This document shows, piece by piece, positions 1 to 7,189 of a DNA stretch of 10,791 nt. The notes below the pieces were generated by a model, which searched no databases, was not told the DNA's origin, and saw only the letters and a list, made by a program, of their open reading frames with translations. The stretch's first letter is position 1. Each line of letters starts with the position of its first letter. Origin of the DNA: an uncultured Terriglobales bacterium (GTDB lineage: Bacteria > Acidobacteriota > Terriglobia > Terriglobales > Acidobacteriaceae); the NCBI GenBank assembly GCA_955652845.1, contig CATPBY010000137.1:1-10791 (forward strand), written 5' to 3'. The position numbers and the translations under genes were made by a program.

Positions 1-71
1 GCCCGCCGCCTGAACCCGGCTGACGATACCTGTCGATCAAGATCAGAATCGAACATGAAGCGCTCCTACAA

Positions 72-740
72 TCATTTTCCGCGATACAGTTCCGGAAACT
101 GCTGCTGCAAGTGGGCAACTTTCGGGGCATCGTTAAACATAATGTAAGGGCTATTGGGATGATGCGTCGCATAGTCCTGATGGTAAGCCTCAGCCGGATA
201 AAACTCCTTCAAGGGAACCACCTGGGTCACAATCGCCCGTGGAAAAACCTTCGCCTTGCCGAGCTGCGCAATGTACGCCTCCGCGATCCGCTTCTGCTCT
301 TCGTTACCGTAGAAAATAACCGAACGATACTGGGTGCCTTCGTCCGGTCCTTGCCGGTTCAGCTGCGTAGGATCGTGAGCGACCGAGAAAAATACTCGAA
401 GCAACTCGCCGTATGTAATCTGCGAGGGATCATAGGTGATCTTCACCGACTCCGCATGGCCGGTTTTACCGGTGCTTACCACTTCGTATTCTGCGGTGTC
501 AGAGGCACCGCCTGAATATCCCGAAATCGCCCCGGTCACTCCTTTTACATGTTGAAAGACGGCCTGAATTCCCCAGAAACAGCCCCCGGCAATTACCGCG
601 GTTTGCTCGCCCGGCTGTGCTGACTTGGCATCGTCAACGGCAGGAGTGGGAAGAGCTGTGCTGGACGCGTTTCCGGCTGTGAAAGCGATCGTCGCTGCGA
701 CCACAACTAAGACCAGCGATAAAACGGAAAATCGGGACAT
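72..740 (-). CDS. msrA: Exported peptide-methionine (S)-S-oxide reductase, one-cysteine type
   Basis: MsrA reduces the S-form of methionine sulfoxide in oxidised proteins back to methionine. The 222-residue product has a hydrophobic N-terminal segment (about residues 5-22) followed by a small-residue stretch, which suggests export across the inner membrane. The catalytic GCFWG motif is at 53-57 with Cys54, and the family motifs SGYSGG (73-78) and AYHQDY (185-190) are intact. Cys54 is the only cysteine in the protein, so the resolving cysteines found near the C-terminus of many MsrA proteins are absent. The frame stays open up to 839, but the ATG at 740 is preferred: GGAGGTG lies about 7 bases upstream, the signal peptide follows directly, and the longer form would run into the upstream gene. 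That gene is 82 bp away on the same strand. Family assignment is secure. Export and the one-Cys mechanism are inferences from sequence. Confidence 0.95.
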   Translation of the reverse strand: MSRFSVLSLVLVVVAATIAFTAGNASSTALPTPAVDDAKSAQPGEQTAVIAGGCFWGIQAVFQHVKGVTGAISGYSGGASDTAEYEVVSTGKTGHAESVKITYDPSQITYGELLRVFFSVAHDPTQLNRQGPDEGTQYRSVIFYGNEEQKRIAEAYIAQLGKAKVFPRAIVTQVVPLKEFYPAEAYHQDYATHHPNSPYIMFNDAPKVAHLQQQFPELYRGK

Positions 741-822
741 GCGGGCACCTCCGTGGACCGGCTTTAGCTCGCAATTGATTAGAGTTCCGGAGCGAACAAA
801 AGTTTCGCTGGACCAAATATTT

Positions 823-1011
823 TCACCCCGTGGAGTCAATCTTCAGGTCATATCCGGTGCAAGAATGAACCGGCAGCCGTGGATATTTTGGGAAGCGAAA
901 GTCGGTAAGCCCGAGCTGGCAGAGAAAAAAGACCGAGCCCCGTTCAGATTCGATGCGCCGGGCATGAGTGCAGGTGGCACAAAGTCCGGGACGCGCCTGA
1001 GGGGCTGACAT
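823..1011 (-). CDS. Small four-cysteine conserved-type hypothetical protein
   Basis: This 62-residue product has no function I can name. It contains four cysteines arranged as C11-x2-C14, then C31 and C51, with the blocks CATCTHARRIES, GSVFFLC and RFPKYPRLPV before C51-TGYD. The pattern resembles a small zinc-binding or zinc-ribbon-like fold; that is inference, since metal binding cannot be seen. From memory, similar short proteins with a PxYPRLPV-C-GY ending occur in Acidobacteriota and some other phyla, but I could not search. The ATG at 1011 is chosen because the Cys region begins just after it. A TTG three codons upstream (1020) would sit about 9 bases from an AAGGAT sequence and is a real alternative. 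An ATG at 1080 gives 85 residues, but the extra 23 look unlike conserved protein. msrA lies 82 bp downstream on the same strand, and the acyltransferase fusion gene is divergent. Confidence 0.72.
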   Translation of the reverse strand: MSAPQARPGLCATCTHARRIESERGSVFFLCQLGLTDFRFPKYPRLPVHSCTGYDLKIDSTG

Positions 1012-1021
1012 TTTTTTCAAA

Positions 1022-1048
1022 CCGCTGACATCCTTAGGATAACAGCGG
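1022..1048 (-). promoter_or_regulatory. Nested dyad, possible leader hairpin or operator
   Basis: Outer arms CCGCTG (1022-1027) and CAGCGG (1043-1048) enclose inner arms ATCCT (1030-1034) and AGGAT (1036-1040). Read on the minus strand as RNA, the two mismatched positions between arms become one U-U and one U-G pair, so the fold is better on that strand. It would sit just upstream of the mini-protein start and would hold the candidate ribosome-binding sequence AAGGAT inside its 3' arm. No T-run follows on either strand, so it does not look like an intrinsic terminator. It could equally be a DNA operator between divergent promoters. Confidence 0.4.
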
Positions 1049-1079
1049 GCCTGTATACGGTCATGCTGTGATCGTTTCA

Positions 1080-1085
1080 TATAAT
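1080..1085 (+). promoter_or_regulatory. Candidate -10 element for the acyltransferase fusion gene
   Basis: An exact TATAAT lies 34 bp before the ATG at 1119. The hexamer 17 bp upstream (1057-1062) is a poor -35 match, so the promoter would need an activator or tolerate a weak -35. A start around 1092 would leave a leader of roughly 27 bases with no clear Shine-Dalgarno sequence. This is assigned by pattern only. Confidence 0.35.
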
Positions 1086-1114
1086 ATTGCCCGTCTCATA
1101 ATATTGCCCGTCTC
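1081..1114. repeat. Perfect 17-bp tandem duplication in the promoter region
   Basis: The unit ataatattgcccgtctc occurs twice head to tail (1081-1097 and 1098-1114) without a mismatch. The first copy contributes most of the TATAAT at 1080-1085, and the second produces CATAAT at 1097-1102, one base from consensus. The duplication therefore places two -10-like boxes 17 bp apart and ends four bases before the ATG at 1119. Confidence 0.9.
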
Positions 1115-1118
1115 AATC

Positions 1119-3896
1119 ATGCCCACCTTTTATGACCGTTTCCGCGAATGTGCCGAGCGTTGGCCGCAGAATCGCGCTCTGGAAATTCAGCGGCGTGATG
1201 GTATTGAGAGCTACTCCTACGCGGAAACCCGGCAGAAAGCGGAATCGATTGGCCGCTGGCTGACGGAAAACGGATTTCGGGACGGGGCGCGGCTCGCAAT
1301 TCTGGCCGACAATCATCCGCGCTGGGTAGCAGTGTATCTTGGCGTCATTGCGGCTGGATGTACGGCCGTTCCTCTGGATACAGCCTTTCGCCCTGACCAG
1401 GTGGCGAAACTGCTCAAAGACAGCGGCAGTTCGTTATTGTTCGCTGATGCGAAACATATTGCTGCCGCGCAGTCGGCCGTGGCTGAACTACACATTCCTA
1501 TTGTCCTAATTAATGCGGGCGAAGGCGCCCGCGCCACACCATCGGTCAAACCTGCCCCGCCGGTCGCGAACCTCGATGAGATGTTTGCTGCAGGCCGCGG
1601 CAAATTTATTCCGGCGGATTCTTCCGGCGACAGCCTGGCCTCGCTGCTTTATACATCGGGAACAACCGCCGATCCCAAGGGCGTGATGCTTACGCATGCC
1701 AACCTGCTGGGCGAAGTTGAGTCCGTATTCGGCCGGCTCAATATCGGTCCGGCGGATGCAGTTCTGGGAGTGCTTCCGCTGTTCCACGTGCTGTCGCAGA
1801 TGGCTAACCTGCTGCTGCCGCTGGTAAAGGGCGCGCGGGTTGTCTACCTGGAAACGCTGAACACGACAGAGTTGCTAAGAGCTTTGCAGGAGCGCGGGAT
1901 TACGGCATTCGCGGTGGTGCCGCAATTTTTTTATTTAATCCATGATCGCATCTTCAAGGAAATTGAAAAACGCGGCACGTTGGCACGGCAGGCTTTGCGA
2001 GCAATGATGGCAGTTACGCGCTTCACCCGCCGCCTGGGATGGAATACGGGAAGACTGTTTTTCCGTCCCATCCACAAGACGTTCGGAGAAGAGATGCGTT
2101 ACCTCATAACCGGCGGCTCGCGCTTTGATCCCCAGATTGGACGCGACTTCTACGCGCTGGGAATCGATGTTCTGCAGGCTTACGGATTGACGGAAACGAC
2201 CGGCGCCGCTTTCCTGACCACTCCGACTCACAACATGATCGGTTCCGTGGGACCGCCACTGCCGGGCGTCGAAGGAAAAATTATCGATCCGCAACCGCAG
2301 GAGGAGGGCAGCCCTGCAACCGGAGAAATCTCGATCCGCGGCCCCATTGTGATGCAGGGTTACTGGAACCGGCCGGACGCAACTGCCGCCGTTCTAAAAG
2401 ACGGCTGGCTTATGACCGGCGACCTTGGCCACTTTGACAGCCGCGGCAACTTATTTATTACCGGGCGCCAGAAGGATGTGATCGTCCTCAGCAATGGCAA
2501 GAACATTTACCCGGAAGAGATCGAGGCACATTACTCCAAATCGCCATACATCAAACAACTTTGCGTAATGGGGCTCGAGGCCAAGCCGGGTGATCCAACC
2601 TCAGAGCGGTTACACGCCGTCATCGTGCCTGATTTCGAGATGCTCAAGCGGCAAAAGATCGCGAACGCCCGGGAAGTCATTCGTTTCGACATCGAAAACG
2701 CTTCCGCGCAACTTCCCTCGACCAAGCGCATAGGAAGTTACGAAATCTGGCCCGAGGACCTGCCGCAAACCACCACCCGGAAACTGAAGCGCTTTGAAAT
2801 CGAGAAGCGCGTACGGGCCAACCAGGCGCGAGGCGAGACGGCGGATGCAGATGTGCCTTCGGAGCGGCCACTGAACGCCGACGAAACAGCGTGGCTGGAG
2901 CAGCCCGAAGTGCAGCGGGCGCTAAAGATTATTCGCGATTCGTCCAGGGCGGCTCCGAATGGAGTTCACCCAGGTGACAACCTGGAATTAGATCTCGCGT
3001 TCGATTCCATGCAGCGAGTGGAACTGCTGGTGGCGCTGGAGGAAGAACTGGGTGGCGATGTGGAGGAGTCGCGCCTGGCTGAAATATATACCGTGCGCGA
3101 ACTGGTGGACACGGTGCGGCAAAGCGCAGCCGGGGGAAAAGCGCCTTCGACGCGCGCTCAATTTGCCGGATGGAAAGCGTTGCTGCAAGAGGAATCGACG
3201 GACCCCGAAGTGCTTGCCCTGGCCGAACCGGGCCGCTTCGCCGAGCACATATTTTATGGCTTGAGCCGGTTGATACAGATTGTCGCGTCCGATCGCTTGA
3301 GTTTGCGGGTCAGCGGGCTGGAAAAACTTCCCGCCCGGGAACCTTACATCATCTGTTCGAATCATCAGAGCTTTGTCGATCCCGTGATCCTGAGCAGCGT
3401 TCTGCCGTGGCCGGTTTTCCGGAACCTGTTTTCCGTGGGAACGAGTGAGATTTTCGGCTCCGGATCCATGCGTGCTTTGGCCCGCTGGCTGCGGGTGATG
3501 GTGCTGGATCCCGACGCTAACCTGGTTCCGGCTCTACGCGCCGGAATTTTCGGGCTTAGACATGGACGCATTCTTATCCTCTACCCTGAAGGCGAGCGAA
3601 GCATTGACGGTACGCCGCGTATCTTCAAGAAAGGCGCGGCGATTCTTTCCATTCACGCCCAGGTGCCGATCGTTCCGCTCGCGATTGAAGGTTTTTACGA
3701 AGTCTGGCCACGGGGGAAGAAGTTTTTTCAGAAGTTCGCGTCGGTGCAGATGAAATTTGGCGAACCTATCACGCCTCCGCCAGAATCAGAGGCGTCTGAA
3801 CCCGCTTACGAGCGCCTGACAGCTGAGTTGAAAGCGCGGGTGGTGAGCATGTGGGACGAATTGCACACTGAGCGAAAGGGAAAACAAAGAGAATAG
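1119..3896 (+). CDS. Fused acyl-AMP ligase, acyl-carrier-like domain and PlsC acyltransferase
   Basis: This 925-residue cytoplasmic or membrane-associated enzyme probably activates a fatty acid with ATP, loads it on a built-in carrier domain and transfers it to a lysophospholipid or glycerolipid acceptor. Residues 1-570 form an ANL-family adenylating domain: TSGTT with the following PKG (179-188), YGLTET (355-360), TGD (433-435), GRQKD (449-453), and Lys555/557 in TTRKLKRFEI as candidates for the catalytic lysine. Residues about 590-675 resemble an acyl carrier domain, with Ser630 in FDSMQRVEL at the phosphopantetheine position. Residues about 720-900 are PlsC-like: H749-x4-D754 in NHQSFVD, YPEGERS (822-828) and VPIVPLAIEG (849-858). 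E. coli Aas joins the same two enzymes in the opposite order and has no carrier domain. The ATG at 1119 is chosen over the GTG at 1068 because homologous-looking sequence begins at MPTFYDRF and the upstream codons lie within the promoter repeat. Substrate and acceptor are inferred. Confidence 0.93.
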   Translation: MPTFYDRFRECAERWPQNRALEIQRRDGIESYSYAETRQKAESIGRWLTENGFRDGARLAILADNHPRWVAVYLGVIAAGCTAVPLDTAFRPDQVAKLLKDSGSSLLFADAKHIAAAQSAVAELHIPIVLINAGEGARATPSVKPAPPVANLDEMFAAGRGKFIPADSSGDSLASLLYTSGTTADPKGVMLTHANLLGEVESVFGRLNIGPADAVLGVLPLFHVLSQMANLLLPLVKGARVVYLETLNTTELLRALQERGITAFAVVPQFFYLIHDRIFKEIEKRGTLARQALRAMMAVTRFTRRLGWNTGRLFFRPIHKTFGEEMRYLITGGSRFDPQIGRDFYALGIDVLQAYGLTETTGAAFLTTPTHNMIGSVGPPLPGVEGKIIDPQPQEEGSPATGEISIRGPIVMQGYWNRPDATAAVLKDGWLMTGDLGHFDSRGNLFITGRQKDVIVLSNGKNIYPEEIEAHYSKSPYIKQLCVMGLEAKPGDPTSERLHAVIVPDFEMLKRQKIANAREVIRFDIENASAQLPSTKRIGSYEIWPEDLPQTTTRKLKRFEIEKRVRANQARGETADADVPSERPLNADETAWLEQPEVQRALKIIRDSSRAAPNGVHPGDNLELDLAFDSMQRVELLVALEEELGGDVEESRLAEIYTVRELVDTVRQSAAGGKAPSTRAQFAGWKALLQEESTDPEVLALAEPGRFAEHIFYGLSRLIQIVASDRLSLRVSGLEKLPAREPYIICSNHQSFVDPVILSSVLPWPVFRNLFSVGTSEIFGSGSMRALARWLRVMVLDPDANLVPALRAGIFGLRHGRILILYPEGERSIDGTPRIFKKGAAILSIHAQVPIVPLAIEGFYEVWPRGKKFFQKFASVQMKFGEPITPPPESEASEPAYERLTAELKARVVSMWDELHTERKGKQRE

Positions 3897-3908
3897 TCGC
3901 CGGGAGGA

Positions 3909-4352
3909 TCAGCGCAGAACGGGGGTTGCGTTAGAAGCGACGCATACCCATTTTCCGCCTTTGTAGATCCAGGTATCGACAAAGCGTTCCCGTCGCACAT
4001 ACGGCTTCCCGCCTTCGACTCCTTTGGCGCGAAACACTCCTGTCGCGACCGCCGCATTTGCGTACACGTGCACATGCATTGATTCCGGCGCAACCTGCTG
4101 GTCCTGCGAGTTCGTCGCTTTTATACCCGATAAAAACTGGGCTTTGGTCTGCACGGAACCGTCATCGCTTATCAGGACGATTTCGTTGTCGAGGATTGCG
4201 TCGAGTCCTTTTATGTCGCCCAGCTTATACGCCTGATTCCATGCCTTCTCTAAGGCGATGATCTTAGAAGGAACCGCAGCCGGATCCTCTTGCGCGCAGG
4301 CAACGATTGCGCTAGCGCAGATCAAAGCCGTCAGCAGGCCAGCAACTCTCAT
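3909..4352 (-). CDS. Exported NTF2-like (DUF4440/SnoaL-type) protein, possible lipoprotein
   Basis: The 147-residue product starts with a signal peptide (hydrophobic residues 3-18) that ends in I-V-A-Cys19, which fits a lipobox; type I cleavage nearby is the alternative. The mature part reads like the DUF4440 / SnoaL-like branch of the NTF2 fold: an N-terminal helix with LEKAWNQAYKLGDIKGLDAI, then DNEIVLISDDGSVQTKAQFL, and a closing beta segment with RFVDTWIYKGGKWVCVASNATPV. Such domains form a small cone-shaped pocket with very varied roles, so no substrate can be given. The ATG at 4352 is preferred over longer in-frame starts because GGAGG lies 8 bases upstream and the signal peptide follows directly. 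The gene converges on the acyltransferase fusion with only 12 bp between stop codons, so there is no room for a conventional terminator. It lies 123 bp downstream of the XerC-like gene. Confidence 0.85.
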   Translation of the reverse strand: MRVAGLLTALICASAIVACAQEDPAAVPSKIIALEKAWNQAYKLGDIKGLDAILDNEIVLISDDGSVQTKAQFLSGIKATNSQDQQVAPESMHVHVYANAAVATGVFRAKGVEGGKPYVRRERFVDTWIYKGGKWVCVASNATPVLR

Positions 4353-4369
4353 GGGCAGTCCTCCAAGCG

Positions 4370-4396
4370 AGTATATGAATGATTTGTCAGATGCAA
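4370..4396 (-). promoter_or_regulatory. Weak candidate promoter for the NTF2-like gene
   Basis: On the minus strand a TTGCAT (4396-4391) is followed after 15 bp by TATACT (4375-4370), the latter one base from the -10 consensus. The spacer is shorter than usual and the leader would be only about 10 bases, beginning close to the ribosome-binding site. The gene may instead be read from the upstream xer transcript. Confidence 0.25.
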
Positions 4397-4475
4397 CAGC
4401 CAGCGCGCCGGGACAAGACAAACGAAAGTAATAAATTGCGACCTGAAAGAGACTTCCTCCTCAAACCTCTAAGCG

Positions 4476-5387
4476 TCACTTCGCACGCGGATGGGTCTGA
4501 TCGTTGACCTGAAGAACGTGCTTCATAGAGAGCTGGGTATATCGTTGCGTGGTCGAAAGCCGTTCATGGCCCAGCATCTCCTGAATTGCACGAAGGTCGG
4601 CGCCCTCCTCCAGCATATGGGCGCCGAAAGCGTGGCGCAGAGTATGCGGATGAACATCCGGCGAGAGCCCTTTCGCGACCGCGATTTTCTTGATGATCCG
4701 TCCGACGCTGCGGGTGGTCAGGCGACCCCCGCGCTGATTGATCAGCAATGCCGAAGTACTCTTTTTGATCTCCGCGAGCAGCTGCTGGCGCTCTGGGAGA
4801 TAAGCAGCAAGCGCACTTTTCGCCGGGACGCCAAAGGGGACGTAACGTTCTTTTTTTCCTTTGCCCCCAATGAGGATGACTTCTGTGCTCAAACGGATGT
4901 CTTCGAGGTCGATGCCGATGAGCTCGGAGTTGCGAATGCCGCATCCATAGAGCAATTCGAGCATCAGGCGATCGCGGGCGGGAAAGGCGGCGACTTCCGG
5001 CATCTGGCCGTCGAGCACGATATTCATTTCTTCGATCGTAGGGACGCGTGGAAGCCTCTTGGGAAGCTTGGGGGTTGAGACTAATGCGGCGGGATTCTGG
5101 TTCACCACGCCCTCCTGCGCCAGCCAGCGATAGAAGGAACGCACCGCCGCCAGTGATCGCGCGACGGAAGTCTTGTCTAATCCTTTTTCGTAAAGATGGG
5201 AGAGGAATCCGCGGATGGCAAGGTGGTCGATGGTGTGCCATGTCCGCGATCCCACGTAAGCTGAAAAACTTGCCAGGTCGCCCTTGTAGGCCTTGATGGT
5301 ATGCGGCGAGGCGTTGCGCTCGCGTAAAGAACGAAGAAATCGGTCGGAAGCCTTCTCGACTGCACTCTTATTGGGCGCGGCGGTCAT
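4476..5387 (-). CDS. xerC: Tyrosine recombinase, XerC-like
   Basis: A complete 303-residue tyrosine recombinase. With XerD it would resolve chromosome dimers at dif by paired strand exchanges. Residues 10-95 form the SAM-like core-binding domain (RNASPHTIKAYKGDLASF, then SVARSLAAVRSFYRWL). The catalytic domain holds the full set of residues: Arg152 in GIRNSEL, Lys176 in GGKGKKER, His248 and Arg251 in HTLRHAFGAHM, His274 in MLGHERLSTT, and nucleophile Tyr283 in QRYTQL. The C-terminal ending THPRAK is close to that of XerC proteins, which is the main reason for calling this XerC rather than XerD. The ATG at 5387 gives the usual length; an in-frame start at 5417 would add ten residues. The ribosome-binding site (GTGGGG) is weak. 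The XerD-like gene ends 52 bp upstream on the same strand, so co-transcription is likely. The exact XerC/XerD split rests on C-terminal resemblance. Confidence 0.9.
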   Translation of the reverse strand: MTAAPNKSAVEKASDRFLRSLRERNASPHTIKAYKGDLASFSAYVGSRTWHTIDHLAIRGFLSHLYEKGLDKTSVARSLAAVRSFYRWLAQEGVVNQNPAALVSTPKLPKRLPRVPTIEEMNIVLDGQMPEVAAFPARDRLMLELLYGCGIRNSELIGIDLEDIRLSTEVILIGGKGKKERYVPFGVPAKSALAAYLPERQQLLAEIKKSTSALLINQRGGRLTTRSVGRIIKKIAVAKGLSPDVHPHTLRHAFGAHMLEEGADLRAIQEMLGHERLSTTQRYTQLSMKHVLQVNDQTHPRAK

Positions 5388-5439
5388 GCTGCCCCACTTG
5401 ATCCACCACAGAACCAAAAAGACCGATCTGTGGTTACGA

Positions 5440-6360
5440 TCATCTCGATTTCCCCCGGGGATGATGTTTCTGATAAACGTTTTTCAGCCGATCGAGCGCC
5501 AGGTGGGTATACACCTGCGTGGTAGAAATGTCGGAGTGTCCCAGGATGATCTGCACGGTCCTGAGGTCGGCTCCGTTTTCCACCATGTGAGTAGCGCAAC
5601 TGTGACGCAGCATGTGCGGGCTGGCATTACGCCCAGTCCCCAGCGAGGCCGCGCGCACCATCTGCCAGACCCGCTGGCGGGTCAGCTTGCGCCCCCCTCG
5701 ACCGAAGAACAGAAGTGGCGTAGACTTGCCTGCCATCAGCGCTGGGCGCGCCTCTATCATGTATTCGGTCAAAGTATTCTGGGCAGATTTTCCCAGAGGT
5801 ACGATGCGTTCCTTGTCCCCCTTGCCGCGCACCAGCACGTAACCCAGGTCAAGTTTCAGATCCTCAAGTTTTACTCCGATGATTTCGGAGACGCGCAGGG
5901 CCCCGGCGTAAAAGACCTCCAGCATGGCGCGATTGCGCACGGCCAGGGCTCCGGCGTCTTTACGCCCTGATGCCACGCGCGGACGGCTTAAAATGGCGTC
6001 CATTTCGTCGCGCGCCAGCGACTTCGGCAACACTTTCCATTGTTTGGGTGAGTCAATGTTGAGAGTGGGATCGTGGCCGATCAGGTTGTCCAGCAGGAGA
6101 TAGCGGTATAGATGGCGCAAAGCGGATAGCTTTCTAGCGACCGACCGGCCGTCCACAGCATTGGCGAATAACTGTTGGATGAAGTCACGCACATCGTTGC
6201 GGCGCGCAGCCAGCAGCGTGCGTTTGCGCTTTTCGAGAAATCCGGCGAATTGACTGATGTCGGTTGAGTAAGCAGAGATGGTGAGCGAAGCCAGGCCTTT
6301 CTCCACTTTCAGGTAATCCAGAAAGCCGGCAACCAGTGAAGAATTGGCGTCAGGCGGCAA
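5440..6360 (-). CDS. xerD: Tyrosine recombinase, XerD-like
   Basis: A complete 306-residue tyrosine recombinase and the likely partner of the XerC-like protein encoded next. The N-terminal core-binding domain covers residues 5-95 (LDYLKVEKGLASLTISAYSTD; SVARKLSALRHLYRYL). The catalytic set is intact: Arg156 in GALRVSEI, Lys180 in RGKGDKER, His249 and Arg252 in HMLRHSCATHM, His275 in ILGHSDISTTQ, and Tyr284 in QVYTHL. The run GADLRTVQIILGHSDISTTQVYTH and the ending YQKHHPRG are typical of XerD. The start appears to be TTG at 6360: an in-frame TGA lies two codons upstream, and the next candidate (GTG, Val19) would cut off conserved residues. No Shine-Dalgarno sequence is visible before the TTG, so translation may be weak or depend on the DUF72 transcript, which ends 64 bp upstream. 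Confidence 0.92.
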   Translation of the reverse strand: MPPDANSSLVAGFLDYLKVEKGLASLTISAYSTDISQFAGFLEKRKRTLLAARRNDVRDFIQQLFANAVDGRSVARKLSALRHLYRYLLLDNLIGHDPTLNIDSPKQWKVLPKSLARDEMDAILSRPRVASGRKDAGALAVRNRAMLEVFYAGALRVSEIIGVKLEDLKLDLGYVLVRGKGDKERIVPLGKSAQNTLTEYMIEARPALMAGKSTPLLFFGRGGRKLTRQRVWQMVRAASLGTGRNASPHMLRHSCATHMVENGADLRTVQIILGHSDISTTQVYTHLALDRLKNVYQKHHPRGKSR

Positions 6361-6424
6361 GAATCAAGTATGCGTGCTATGACAAGCAGAAGTAAGTGCC
6401 CAGCCGGATGCCGTGCCAGTGGTC

Positions 6425-7141
6425 TTATGACTGAATGATCTCCTTCAGCAACTCTACCGCGGAGATAGCCCCTGCCGGTGTCTCTTCATGCTTGAAATAG
6501 GCGAAGACGTTACGGTTTTCGCCAGTGTGTTCCCGAACCCGGTCAGCGATGGCGCGGCGTTCGTCGGGCGTATAAGTCGGTTTGCGGTAGCGGTAGTAGC
6601 AAAAATCGGCGGTCACTACGTCAGGGGTCGTCCGCTCCTCGGTCTCGGCCACGCATAGCGCCCGGTTGTGGGATTTCAGAATGTTAAAGATTTCGTCCGA
6701 GAACCAGGAGTTGTGGCGAAACTCAAACGCCGAGGGAACGGCACGCGGCAGAGTTCCTAGAAATTCTTCCAAAACTTTGGGATCCGCTTTCATGTTGGGA
6801 GGCAGTTGAAACAAGAGTGGTCCCATCTTTTCCGCCGAAGCCAGGGGTTCAATGGTGCTCAGAAACCGGGGGATGAAGTCTTGTGTGTTCTTGAGCCGCT
6901 TGATGTGGGTGATGACCTGGTGGGCCTTGATGCCGAAGCGAAAATGAGCCGGAGTCTCGGCGATCCATTTCTGGATGGTGGTCTCCTTCACCAGTTGCCG
7001 GAAGGTAAAGTTGACTTCAACTGTGTTGAGCTGGGTGGCGTAGTGCTGCAGAAAATTCTTCTGCGCCAGCTTGGCAGGGTAAAAATCCGGCTTCCAGCTC
7101 GGATACGCCCATCCGGATGTGCCGGCGTAGAGTTGCGCCAT
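6425..7141 (-). CDS. DUF72 (YecE-type) family protein
   Basis: The 238-residue product matches the DUF72 / YecE family, whose known structures are TIM-barrel-like but whose reaction is not established. Visible family features are the N-terminal LYAGTSGWAYPSWKPDFYP (4-22), the block LNTVEVNFTFRQ (about 38-49), FRFGIKAHQVITH, the LLFQLPPNMK segment, AFEFRHNSWF and a C-terminal NVFAYFKHEETPAGAISA. No signal peptide is seen, so it should be cytoplasmic. The ATG at 7141 follows an AGGT at about 6 bases. It sits 48 bp downstream of the LigD-type polymerase gene on the same strand, an arrangement that suggests co-transcription and possibly a link with DNA repair. That functional link is an inference from position only. 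Confidence 0.92.
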   Translation of the reverse strand: MAQLYAGTSGWAYPSWKPDFYPAKLAQKNFLQHYATQLNTVEVNFTFRQLVKETTIQKWIAETPAHFRFGIKAHQVITHIKRLKNTQDFIPRFLSTIEPLASAEKMGPLLFQLPPNMKADPKVLEEFLGTLPRAVPSAFEFRHNSWFSDEIFNILKSHNRALCVAETEERTTPDVVTADFCYYRYRKPTYTPDERRAIADRVREHTGENRNVFAYFKHEETPAGAISAVELLKEIIQS

Positions 7142-7189
7142 GGTTGACCTGCGGGTGAATCGAGCGCGCCGATGCGCTCGGTGGCCCGA

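Noticed and set aside
1..147. An open plus-strand frame from the window edge that could be the end of an upstream gene.
   Set aside because: Most of it lies antisense to msrA and the sequence looks random; 1-71 alone is too short to judge.
791..809. Inverted repeat AGCGAA...TTCGCT between the mini-protein and msrA, considered as a terminator.
   Set aside because: The stem is only 6 bp and no T-run follows on the minus strand.
3897..3908. Bidirectional terminator between the converging genes.
   Set aside because: Only 12 bp separate the stop codons and there is no hairpin there.
4491..5078. A 195-codon plus-strand frame opposite the XerC-like gene.
   Set aside because: It is an antisense shadow of a gene with all six catalytic residues.
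5293..5970. A 225-codon plus-strand frame across both recombinase genes.
   Set aside because: It crosses two genes with complete catalytic motifs on the other strand and shows no family features.
4476..6360. Possible integron or mobile-element integrase module.
   Set aside because: Both proteins have ordinary Xer length and motifs, and I saw no flanking att-like repeats, cassette array or transposase. I also found no dif-like site in the window.
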